A stretch of 5,435 nucleotides of DNA, taken from positions 1 through 5,435 of the forward strand of contig JAAOXX010000073.1 of the NCBI GenBank assembly GCA_018221025.1, written 5' to 3'. Shown here piece by piece: positions 1-4,763 of this stretch. Both the position numbers and the translations under genes were made by a program. The DNA comes from Candidatus Altarchaeota archaeon. Its GTDB lineage: Archaea > SpSt-1190. A model generated the notes under the pieces. It ran no database searches. It was given only the letters and a program-made list of their open reading frames with translations, and was not told the origin of the DNA. Every line of letters starts with the position of its first letter. Position 1 is the stretch's first letter.

Positions 1-525
1 GTACCATTTCTCACCATTATTAATGTAAAGTTCATTCAAAGTCACGAGAGTAGATATAAATGAATCCTTGACGGCACCACTAAGTTTTTTTCCAAGGTAT
101 TTTGCTTTTCCACCAACCCCCCCTGAAACATCAATAACAAATTTATTTTGAACGGGTCTGTAACTAACTACAAACTTAGTAGCATCTTCACCCTTTCCAA
201 AACTTCGCTTAAATTTTATACGTCTTGAGAGTCCCGGGGACAAATCCTCTAAGAATGATTCTTTTTGTCCAGAGTCTAATACTCCAACATAACTCTGAAC
301 TGTTTCCAAAAACATTCCGGAAATCTGAGCTTCCATTTGAAGTCTTTGTTCTTCAGTCAATTCAACTTCGGTTTCAGGAGTGATATCCCACGTCTTGTCC
401 ATGTGATAATCGAGTCGAGCAGTTACAGAAAGACCATCTTCAAGTTCAACAATTCCGCGGTATTGCATTAAAGGTGCGTCATTTTGAGAGGTTTCTAAAC
501 GCACATCCTCATTAAAATCATTCAT
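1..525 (-). CDS. Hypothetical protein, C-terminus beyond left edge
   Basis: This is an open frame from ATG at 525 down to base 1 with no stop, giving 175 visible residues; the rest lies outside the window. I do not recognise the family. The N-terminal 15 residues are acidic. Residues 21-40 read like two beta strands, and 46-60 form an acidic Thr/Glu-rich linker. Residues 58-82 look helical. A basic patch follows at 100-111 (RRIKFKR). Residues 135-150 are rich in Gly and Lys. No signal peptide or membrane segment is visible. It is the last visible gene of a leftward group and starts 41 bp after the 256-aa gene stops. A good TATA box lies about 35 bp upstream of the ATG, implying a leader of only about 9 nt, which contains a weak AAGGCG. 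No in-frame alternative start lies between that TATA box and the ATG. The reading frame is well supported; the function is unknown. Confidence 0.8.
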   Translation of the reverse strand, partial: MNDFNEDVRLETSQNDAPLMQYRGIVELEDGLSVTARLDYHMDKTWDITPETEVELTEEQRLQMEAQISGMFLETVQSYVGVLDSGQKESFLEDLSPGLSRRIKFKRSFGKGEDATKFVVSYRPVQNKFVIDVSGGVGGKAKYLGKKLSGAVKDSFISTLVTLNELYINNGEKWY

Positions 526-556
526 TGAATCGCCTTAGCTTTGTAACAACTCTTGA

Positions 557-564
557 ATTATAAA
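557..564 (-). promoter_or_regulatory. TATA box (TTTATAAT) for the left-edge gene
   Basis: TTTATAAT is close to the archaeal consensus and is preceded by the purine-rich GAGTAAAG, a plausible BRE. The stop codon of the upstream 256-aa gene (567-569) lies inside that BRE. The box centre is about 35 bp from the ATG at 525, so the predicted transcript would carry a very short leader. Confidence 0.55.
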
Positions 565-566
565 CT

Positions 567-1337
567 TTACTCGAGAATTTCAGATGCCATATTAGCTAAA
601 GAATTATGCCAACCATATTTAGTCCCAGGGGTGCTTTCAAATACAGCGGCCGACGTGCCGTCTGGAGAAACGAGGAAAATAAAATAAGAGTTTTGGCCAT
701 TGTTTGAAGAATAGATTTCGAATACAGGAACGCCCTCACCAAACACAAAAGGAATGGCCTTACCATAATTATCATACATCTCTGTGAATAGGTCTTCTGC
801 AATGTCCAGATTCAGCGGCCTCGCATCCTTATCAACATTACTCACCCCCACGACATCTGCATAGTTGCCCACGCCCATAAATCGCTTGGATACGGGATTA
901 TATCTGTCAATAAGTACACGGGTAATTTCGAGTATATCCGTGTGCCTGCTGAGTTCAGAGCCGAATCTTGGTAGGTTAACGTCACATTCCTTGGTTGTCA
1001 AAAAGGAATGGTATCCTTGTTCAATTTCATCTTGGTCAATTACAAGCCCGACTGTTTTTAATTGAGGAGCTACACGTGCAGATGGCGTTTCCTTATGGAT
1101 AACTCCAACCATCGTAGGGTATGCTCTGTTCGTGGCTTCTTCGTCATCTATAATCTGAGGAAGACTCTTAGCAGACACACCCATTAAGAATGATAATGTG
1201 TTCAATAGTGCGGGGTCGTTAATCGACTCCCTTTCCTCACCATAATTAGCAGAATAATTTATAACGTACTTCCCATCGCTCTCAATAATCTTTCCTTCAA
1301 AAATACCTCTATCCGGCAGAGGATGAATAGTCAGCAC
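567..1337 (-). CDS. Hypothetical 256-aa acidic protein
   Basis: This complete 256-codon frame starts with GTG at 1337. I do not recognise it. It is acidic and apparently soluble, with no signal peptide or transmembrane segment and a single cysteine (C118). Residues 11-30 and especially 194-235 alternate hydrophobic and polar residues like antiparallel beta strands (FVFG, VFEIYSS, YFIFLVS, AAVFES). The middle, 127-160, looks mixed helical. No catalytic motif is evident. GTG is the first usable start after an in-frame stop at 1380-1382. The choice is supported by TTTATATT centred about 26 bp upstream, which predicts a leaderless transcript beginning at the GTG, and there is no Shine-Dalgarno. 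The gene starts 32 bp after the 66-aa gene ends and is followed 41 bp later by the left-edge gene, all on one strand. Co-function with those two is inferred only from the arrangement. Confidence 0.8.
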   Translation of the reverse strand: MLTIHPLPDRGIFEGKIIESDGKYVINYSANYGEERESINDPALLNTLSFLMGVSAKSLPQIIDDEEATNRAYPTMVGVIHKETPSARVAPQLKTVGLVIDQDEIEQGYHSFLTTKECDVNLPRFGSELSRHTDILEITRVLIDRYNPVSKRFMGVGNYADVVGVSNVDKDARPLNLDIAEDLFTEMYDNYGKAIPFVFGEGVPVFEIYSSNNGQNSYFIFLVSPDGTSAAVFESTPGTKYGWHNSLANMASEILE

Positions 1338-1359
1338 TCTACTAGGGTGGAAAGTATTG

Positions 1360-1367
1360 AATATAAA
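1360..1367 (-). promoter_or_regulatory. TATA box (TTTATATT) for the 256-aa gene
   Basis: TTTATATT differs from the archaeal consensus TTTATATA by one base. It is centred 26-27 bp upstream of the GTG start at 1337. Its upstream BRE-like GAGTAATC contains the stop codon of the 66-aa gene (1370-1372). The spacing predicts a leaderless mRNA. Confidence 0.65.
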
Positions 1368-1369
1368 GA

Positions 1370-1570
1370 TTACTCCGAGTCAGCCAACCGGTAAACCTCA
1401 GATGCTTTGACTGCATCCTGAAGAACATCCCCAAGTTTGCCAGAGTGTAAAATGTTGTAGGATACATCAAAAAAGGGAACGTTCCTAATTGGAAGATTAC
1501 TCTCTTTAATATCCTGTTCCTCACGGTACACATCGTCTTTCAGCGGTATGGTGTACACTTCTGAAGCCAT
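1370..1570 (-). CDS. Hypothetical 66-aa protein
   Basis: This small protein starts with ATG at 1570 and ends in Glu-TAA. I do not recognise it. It is acidic, with a charged segment at 10-24 (KDDVYREEQDIKES) and a probable amphipathic helix over 43-63 (GKLGDVLQDAVKASEVYRLA). It has no cysteine, no membrane segment and no clear DNA-binding motif. An overlapping 63-codon frame at 1342-1533 on the same strand gives a Phe/Arg-rich, protein-unlike sequence and is rejected. The start is supported by a BRE plus TATA about 24 bp upstream, predicting a leaderless transcript. It is the first gene of the leftward group and is divergent from the 157-aa gene. Size and position would fit a small regulatory or partner protein for the following gene, but nothing in the sequence proves this. 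Confidence 0.65.
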   Translation of the reverse strand: MASEVYTIPLKDDVYREEQDIKESNLPIRNVPFFDVSYNILHSGKLGDVLQDAVKASEVYRLADSE

Positions 1571-1588
1571 ACCACATATACACTGTGT

Positions 1589-1598
1589 TAAATTATAA
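1589..1598 (-). promoter_or_regulatory. BRE/TATA promoter (TTATAATTTA) for the 66-aa gene
   Basis: TTATAATTTA is preceded by the purine-rich ACAGAAAAGA, a good BRE, and is centred about 24 bp upstream of the ATG at 1570. The core AAAGATTATAATTTAA closely resembles the promoter of the left-edge gene (AAAGTTTATAATTCAA). Between the box and the start lies a weak imperfect inverted repeat (CACA-7 nt-TGTG, 1573-1587). Confidence 0.6.
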
Positions 1599-1638
1599 TC
1601 TTTTCTGTTTGTTAATACTCTGGAAGACAGACTAATGC

Positions 1639-1761
1639 TTAAATATGATTTAGTTTCAGAGGGCCAAAAAATGCGGGATAAAGACCGTGTTGATTTACAT
1701 GAGTCTGTTTTACAATGAAATACTTACACAACAACAATGGATAAATACTCACCATCACTGA
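1639..1761 (+). other. Region with TATA element and micro-ORFs ahead of the 157-aa gene
   Basis: TTAAATAT (1639-1646) lies about 28 bp before ATG at 1671, which opens a 15-codon frame (MRDKDRVDLHESVLQ, 1671-1718). Its TGA overlaps a second ATG (ATGA, 1715-1718) that opens a 9-codon frame ending at 1744. A third ATG at 1761 opens 12 codons (1761-1799). Separately, ATG at 1699 opens 20 codons in the same frame as the downstream gene, ended by TGA at 1759-1761. These could be leader ORFs, one true micro-protein, or chance. None has independent support beyond the TATA spacing of the first. Confidence 0.2.
1741..1747 (+). promoter_or_regulatory. Candidate TATA box (ATAAATA) for the 157-aa gene
   Basis: GGATAAATA is centred about 24 bp upstream of TTG at 1768, the same distance seen for several other genes here. 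It would give a transcript starting at or very near that TTG. The preceding bases (CAACAATGG) are a weak BRE, and leaderless TTG starts are uncommon, so the assignment is tentative. Confidence 0.4.
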
Positions 1762-1767
1762 TGCAGG

Positions 1768-2241
1768 TTGGGTCACACGAAAAACGAATATCTAAATAAA
1801 TTTGTGGATGCGGCTGAAGAATCAGTCGCCAATGGACATGGAAAAGTTACTGTAGTTTTGACAGATAGCTATATTGCAGCTCAGGAAGCTTCGGCTTTTA
1901 GGAGTAAGGCGAATCAGAGGGGAATTGCAGTTGCCTCAATTGGAGAGGGCTCATATGCCTTCAAGTTGGATGAGATGCCACAACGCTTTGTCGATGCCTT
2001 GTGGGAAGCTATAGAAATTACTGAAGAAATTGCAAAATTCAGCAAATACAAAGCACGAGAAACTTTGGCTCTGCAAAACTCGGAAAATACAGGAAAACTC
2101 TGTGAATTCATTGGTGCACTGGGACTTTATCGAAAAGATGTAGTTAATGGTGATGTGATGAAACACTACGTACTGCAAAAAATCCAAAGTGGACTGGAAA
2201 ATGGCGTTCCCGTGGTATACACACAGTTACGGGGGCAGTAA
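1768..2241 (+). CDS. Hypothetical 157-aa alpha/beta protein
   Basis: The frame is open from just after TGA at 1759-1761 to TAA at 2239-2241. I do not recognise the family. Residues 1-22 look helical. Residues 26-32 form a hydrophobic strand (KVTVVLT), followed by a helix at 34-51 (SYIAAQEASAFRSKANQR) and a beta hairpin at 52-67 (GIAVASIGEGSYAFKL). The remainder is mostly helical. The helix-plus-hairpin resembles small DNA- or protein-binding modules, but this is only an impression. The start is uncertain: TTG at 1768 fits a weak TATA box, GTG at 1804 would remove 12 residues, and no Shine-Dalgarno precedes either. A conventional ATG at 1761 is out of frame by one base, so loss of one G in the GGG at 1770-1772 would restore an ATG start. 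It is divergent from the 66-aa gene and followed 33 bp later by the 114-aa gene, probably as an operon. Confidence 0.7.
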   Translation: MGHTKNEYLNKFVDAAEESVANGHGKVTVVLTDSYIAAQEASAFRSKANQRGIAVASIGEGSYAFKLDEMPQRFVDALWEAIEITEEIAKFSKYKARETLALQNSENTGKLCEFIGALGLYRKDVVNGDVMKHYVLQKIQSGLENGVPVVYTQLRGQ

Positions 2242-2256
2242 GAAGCATTAAAACGC

Positions 2257-2265
2257 GGAAGGGAG
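2257..2265 (+). promoter_or_regulatory. Ribosome binding site of the 114-aa gene
   Basis: GGAAGGGAG ends 9 nt before the GTG start at 2275. It is the clearest Shine-Dalgarno sequence in the window and supports both the GTG start and translation from a message shared with the 157-aa gene. A weak TTAAAA (2248-2253) about 24 bp upstream could alternatively act as a TATA element. Confidence 0.55.
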
Positions 2266-2274
2266 TAAGAATTA

Positions 2275-2619
2275 GTGTCAGCAACCACATTTTTCAGTGG
2301 TTATAGTCTCCCCTCTCAAAAAGAGGTAAAAGCGTTTGAGAAGCACGTGAACCAGGAAATACGCAGATTCAGCCGGGCGAACTCATCGAAGATTGGACTC
2401 GTCCGAAGGAAACTGAGAAAAAAATTTGGCAGAAATTATATGAACAAAGTTTATCTCTATGCGACTAAAACCGAAGACGTTGAATTCAGCATAAGGGAGT
2501 TTTACATGGGAATGGTTGATGTCATAAGAAGTGTGTTTTCAGGAGACGTCAACGAATCAGATAAAACAATGTATACATTGGCGATTCTTCAGAGGAATGC
2601 ACGGAGAGGAAAGGATTAG
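2275..2619 (+). CDS. Hypothetical 114-aa basic protein
   Basis: This complete frame starts with GTG and ends with TAG. I do not recognise it. The most striking feature is a strongly basic stretch over residues 30-55, including RRFSRANSSK and VRRKLRKKFGR, which suggests nucleic-acid or ribosome contact. A hydrophobic, mildly acidic second half (56-100) looks helical (FSIREFYMGMVDVIRSVF), and the C-terminus is basic (RNARRGKD). No cysteine, signal peptide or membrane segment is visible. GTG is chosen because a good Shine-Dalgarno sequence precedes it at the right distance. It lies 33 bp downstream of the 157-aa gene on the same strand and probably shares its transcript. Its stop codon overlaps the stop of the convergent SIS gene by 4 bp, so no terminator can fit between them. 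RNA or DNA binding is inference from charge alone. Confidence 0.75.
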   Translation: MSATTFFSGYSLPSQKEVKAFEKHVNQEIRRFSRANSSKIGLVRRKLRKKFGRNYMNKVYLYATKTEDVEFSIREFYMGMVDVIRSVFSGDVNESDKTMYTLAILQRNARRGKD

Positions 2620-3647
2620 AACCCACTAGCCCTGACCTTACTCACAAGATGACTAACCCCTGGGTCAATTCCGCGAATAATTGCTTCATTATATGCAATC
2701 CAAGTTGGCAATACCATGTGCGGTTGAGGACTGAACCGTCCTTTTGCCGGGGACTCTAATCTGAAAACTGGTGCATATTCTTCCCAGAATTTCACAACTT
2801 TATTCACGTACAAGTAGCTGCTCGAGTCCTTTGGAGGAATAAACGCCACGAGTGGTAAACGGTCTTTGTTTTCTTTTTCGAGAGTTTCAATTGCACTGTG
2901 TGGGAACTCTTCTGTTTCAATAGGGAATGCGTTAACCTTAGCACCCTCCATGAACATAATTAATCCGAGTTTTCTGGCAAGACCATATCTTGGACCGTCT
3001 CCAAAAACATATCTTGAACTATACTTGCTGAGCCTCTCAGCAATTTCGTTGGAGTGTTTTTCAGTGGCTGGGTCTCGGCTTAATTGGTCTGTCATATTAG
3101 CAGACTCGATTAATTCGTTGTAGAGATTTTTTCCAGCAAGCTCGGACAGGATGTGCCAGAGTAAACTAAGCGATGAGTGAAAAGTCATAGTGCTTGGAAG
3201 AGCCCTCTCTGGATAAATTTCAGTGTGGGTTGTAAACACGTGTCCCGAATCCTTGAGGAACCAAAGGGAGTCCTTAACGGGTTCCCGCAAATTAGTAATT
3301 ACAAGAGGCTGGGCACCCGTTTTACTAACAACATGTGCGGCATCCATGGTATCCTTAGTTTTTCCGGATTGTGAAATGAACATAACAAGCGTGTTTTCAT
3401 CCATATACGGAGGATTGTCGGCTAAGTCACGAGAATGAATGACTTGAAGTGGCTCTCTCCCAAGTTCCCGCCACATATAAGACGCGGTCAACCCGGTGAG
3501 GTATTTGTCGCCGGCACCATTGATTATTATCCTGTCAAATTCGGCGAGTTCCGCAAAATCCTCCACTTTTTTCTTATTTTGTTCAAGAGTTTTTCTTGCC
3601 GATTCGCCCTGAAGAAGAATGTGCTCACGCATATTTGTAGTGTCCAT
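2616..3647 (-). CDS. Double-SIS-domain sugar-phosphate isomerase/deaminase (GlmS isomerase-like)
   Basis: This 343-aa cytosolic enzyme has two SIS domains like the C-terminal half of glucosamine-6-phosphate synthase, but no glutaminase domain. SIS domain 1 spans roughly 35-170. It carries NGAGDKYLTG (43-52) where GlmS has GCGTS, then the phosphosugar-binding SQSGKTKDT (92-100; GlmS SQSGETADT) and GAQPLVITN (111-119). SIS domain 2 spans roughly 210-330, with EFPHS (247-251) in place of EFRHG. The C-terminus, AYN-x-AIIRGIDP...LVSKV (318-338), matches the GlmS tail AYH-AVLRGTDVD...LAKSV. Without a glutaminase, family knowledge points to an amino-sugar-phosphate deaminase or isomerase, for example archaeal GlmD-like, AgaS-like or FrlB-like; the substrate cannot be read from sequence. 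ATG 3647 is preferred over ATG 3632 because a TATA element lies about 24 bp before it. It follows the DUF357 gene on the same strand, with its own promoter. Confidence 0.9.
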   Translation of the reverse strand: MDTTNMREHILLQGESARKTLEQNKKKVEDFAELAEFDRIIINGAGDKYLTGLTASYMWRELGREPLQVIHSRDLADNPPYMDENTLVMFISQSGKTKDTMDAAHVVSKTGAQPLVITNLREPVKDSLWFLKDSGHVFTTHTEIYPERALPSTMTFHSSLSLLWHILSELAGKNLYNELIESANMTDQLSRDPATEKHSNEIAERLSKYSSRYVFGDGPRYGLARKLGLIMFMEGAKVNAFPIETEEFPHSAIETLEKENKDRLPLVAFIPPKDSSSYLYVNKVVKFWEEYAPVFRLESPAKGRFSPQPHMVLPTWIAYNEAIIRGIDPGVSHLVSKVRASGF

Positions 3648-3668
3648 GGATTTCAGAGGCGGGGTAGG

Positions 3669-3674
3669 ATTTAT
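3669..3674 (-). promoter_or_regulatory. BRE/TATA promoter of the SIS gene
   Basis: On the minus strand GGGAAAAAACC followed by ATAAAT forms a strong purine-rich BRE and a short TATA element. It is centred about 24 bp upstream of the ATG at 3647 and predicts a leaderless message. A 14-bp palindrome abuts the BRE. Confidence 0.55.
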
Positions 3675-3681
3675 GGTTTTT

Positions 3682-3695
3682 TCCCGCTAGCGGGA
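3682..3695. promoter_or_regulatory. 14-bp perfect palindrome, candidate operator of the SIS gene
   Basis: TCCCGCTAGCGGGA is its own reverse complement. It sits directly upstream of the SIS gene BRE, about 35-48 bp before the start codon, where a bound dimeric regulator could activate or block factor binding. Its right half (AGCGGGATTTTT) is also the beginning of the adjacent 34-bp repeat, so it may partly be a by-product of that duplication. It is flanked on the plus strand by T6 and, after the A, T5. Confidence 0.4.
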
Positions 3696-3767
3696 TTTTT
3701 CCCTCGCTTAGTCCTTTAGGAAAGCGGGATTTTTCCCTCGCTTAGTCCTTTAGGAAAGCGGGATTTT
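3690..3767. repeat. Tandem 34-bp repeat, 2.3 copies, spanning the DUF357 stop codon
   Basis: Two identical 34-bp units (3690-3723 and 3724-3757) are followed by the first 10 bp of a third (3758-3767). Each full unit holds an imperfect hairpin (3705-3726 and 3739-3760): CGCTT, two-base bulge AG, TCC, loop TTTA, GGA, AAGCG, followed on the plus strand by GGA and a T-run. Read leftward, the second unit encodes the last residues and stop of the DUF357 protein, so the first unit is a downstream duplicate of the gene's own 3' end. The T-runs lie on the plus strand, while the neighbouring genes are transcribed leftward, so these are not ordinary oligo-T terminators for them. Confidence 0.9.
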
Positions 3768-4008
3768 CAACTGTAAAAGGCTCGAGATTCTCGACTTCAA
3801 CGAGCTTCAAATGGAGCAAGGCATCGATATACGCCCATGCAATTGCATAAGCCTCGAGGGCATCGTGGTCATTGTCTTTTTTTAGAAAGTGGAGTGAATC
3901 TGACGCATAGGCATTGGCGAGTTCAACAACTTCCTTCGCGGACTCATCAAGAATCTTCAAAGTCTTCAAGATACCAAGGAGCTCGTGGATACTCTTTTCC
4001 AAATCCAT
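3742..4008 (-). CDS. DUF357 family protein
   Basis: This 88-aa helical protein matches the archaeal DUF357 family by pattern. It has two helices separated by a short turn. The family-like core is residues 34-66: YASDSLHFLKKDND (34-47), then DALEAYAIAWAYIDALLHL (49-67), fitting the family pattern of Tyr-Asp-...-Phe-Leu, an Ala-rich helix and a Trp/Tyr-x-Asp-Ala ending. Length is typical. The biochemical role of DUF357 is not established, and its helical fold suggests a small binding or adaptor protein. ATG 4008 is supported by a TATA element centred about 24 bp upstream. The last residues (NPAFLKD) and the stop are encoded inside a tandem 34-bp repeat, so the C-terminus was probably reshaped or at least flanked by a duplication. 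It is divergent from alaX over 50 bp. Confidence 0.85.
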   Translation of the reverse strand: MDLEKSIHELLGILKTLKILDESAKEVVELANAYASDSLHFLKKDNDHDALEAYAIAWAYIDALLHLKLVEVENLEPFTVENPAFLKD

Positions 4009-4028
4009 GTTTCAAATGAAAACCGCGG

Positions 4029-4036
4029 ATTATTTA
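4029..4036. promoter_or_regulatory. Shared TATA-like element of the divergent DUF357 and alaX promoters
   Basis: ATTATTTA on the plus strand reads TAAATAAT on the minus strand. Its centre is 26-27 bp upstream of the alaX ATG (4059) and 24-25 bp upstream of the DUF357 ATG (4008), and no other TATA-like stretch exists in the 50-bp gap. The flanks differ: CCGCGG (4023-4028) on the DUF357 side and GCTTCGC on the alaX side. Neither is a strong purine-rich BRE. Confidence 0.5.
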
Positions 4037-4058
4037 GCTTCGCAATAAAGGAAGTGGA

Positions 4059-4763
4059 ATGACGGAATTAATTCATATGAAAGATAATTACACTCGGCGA
4101 TTCGAAGCCGAAATCACTGAAGTTTTGGATGGTGGAGTCGTCCTCAATAGAACTGCATTCTACCCCCTCGGCGGAGGGGTCGGAGACGACAAGGGCATGA
4201 TTATTGCCGATAAGAAATATAATGTAGTTGGAACCAAGTGGCAAGACGGGAAGGCAATTCACTTGATTGAGGATACCACTGGACTCCGAGTTGGAATGAC
4301 GGTCAATGGTGAAATTGAATGGGGAAGAAGATACAAGCTTATGAGGAATCACACATCTGCCCATTTACTCGAAGCCATGGTATTCAATAAGACGGGAGCA
4401 CTAATCGGCAGCGGAAATGTTAGTGTTGACAAAGGATATCTCGGATTCACCTTAGAAAACATGGATAAGGAGTTAATTGAGCAGGCCGTAAAAGATGCAA
4501 ACAAGCTGATTGAAAAGGGCGCCCCAGTAAAAATATATTTCATGGATAGGAAAACGGCTTTAGCAGACAAAGACATGGTTAAACTTGCAACAAAACTACC
4601 TCCCGAAGTTAAAGAACTCAGAATAGTTGAAATTGAGGGGATTGAAAGGCAGGCTTGTGGCGGTCCTCATATCGCCGATATAAGCGAAATAGGGAAAATA
4701 GAAATAGTCAAAATGGACAATAAGGGTAAAAATAACCGACGATTGTATTATAGGGCTGTTTAA
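4059..4763 (+). CDS. alaX: AlaX-M type alanyl-tRNA editing protein
   Basis: This stand-alone trans-editing enzyme hydrolyses mischarged tRNA(Ala), chiefly Ser-tRNA(Ala), backing up alanyl-tRNA synthetase in the cytosol. At 234 aa it has the medium (AlaX-M) length and layout. An N-terminal beta-barrel (about 1-90) carries the glycine motif FYPLGGG (34-40). The editing domain (about 91-234) has RYKLMRNHTSAHLL (91-104), supplying zinc ligands H98 and H102, and CGGPH (200-204), supplying C200 and H204. SEIG (209-212) follows as in the family. All four zinc ligands are present. The glycine motif continues VGDDKG where most members have QP-x-D-x-G, a divergence in the substrate-pocket loop. The first ATG is chosen because the N-terminus then aligns with Pyrococcus AlaX-M. 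GGAAGTG just upstream resembles a Shine-Dalgarno sequence, but it sits only 2 nt from the ATG. The stop overlaps the convergent ureohydrolase gene. Confidence 0.93.
   Translation: MTELIHMKDNYTRRFEAEITEVLDGGVVLNRTAFYPLGGGVGDDKGMIIADKKYNVVGTKWQDGKAIHLIEDTTGLRVGMTVNGEIEWGRRYKLMRNHTSAHLLEAMVFNKTGALIGSGNVSVDKGYLGFTLENMDKELIEQAVKDANKLIEKGAPVKIYFMDRKTALADKDMVKLATKLPPEVKELRIVEIEGIERQACGGPHIADISEIGKIEIVKMDNKGKNNRRLYYRAV

Noticed and set aside
1342..1533. 63-codon minus-strand frame overlapping the 66-aa gene
   Set aside because: Its composition is Phe/Arg/Leu-rich and protein-unlike. The other frame has ATG plus a BRE/TATA at the right distance and more natural composition.
1768..2241. Alba-type chromatin protein for the 157-aa gene
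   Set aside because: The strand KVTVVL recalled Alba, but the Alba signature order and basic loop are missing and the C-terminal half is unrelated.
3435..3719. 94-codon plus-strand frame
   Set aside because: It lies antisense to the clearly conserved N-terminal part of the SIS gene and its promoter and tandem repeat. The translation is typical of an out-of-frame shadow.
3677..3767. Hairpins plus T-runs as an intrinsic terminator of the DUF357 gene
   Set aside because: The T-runs are on the plus strand while DUF357 is transcribed leftward. The leftward transcript would have A-runs there, and no plus-strand gene leads into the region.
3690..3767. CRISPR array
   Set aside because: The 34-bp units are directly contiguous with no unique spacers, and there are only about two copies and no cas genes.
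4068..4364. 98-codon minus-strand frame
   Set aside because: It is antisense to the well-supported alaX gene and has no motif or promoter of its own.
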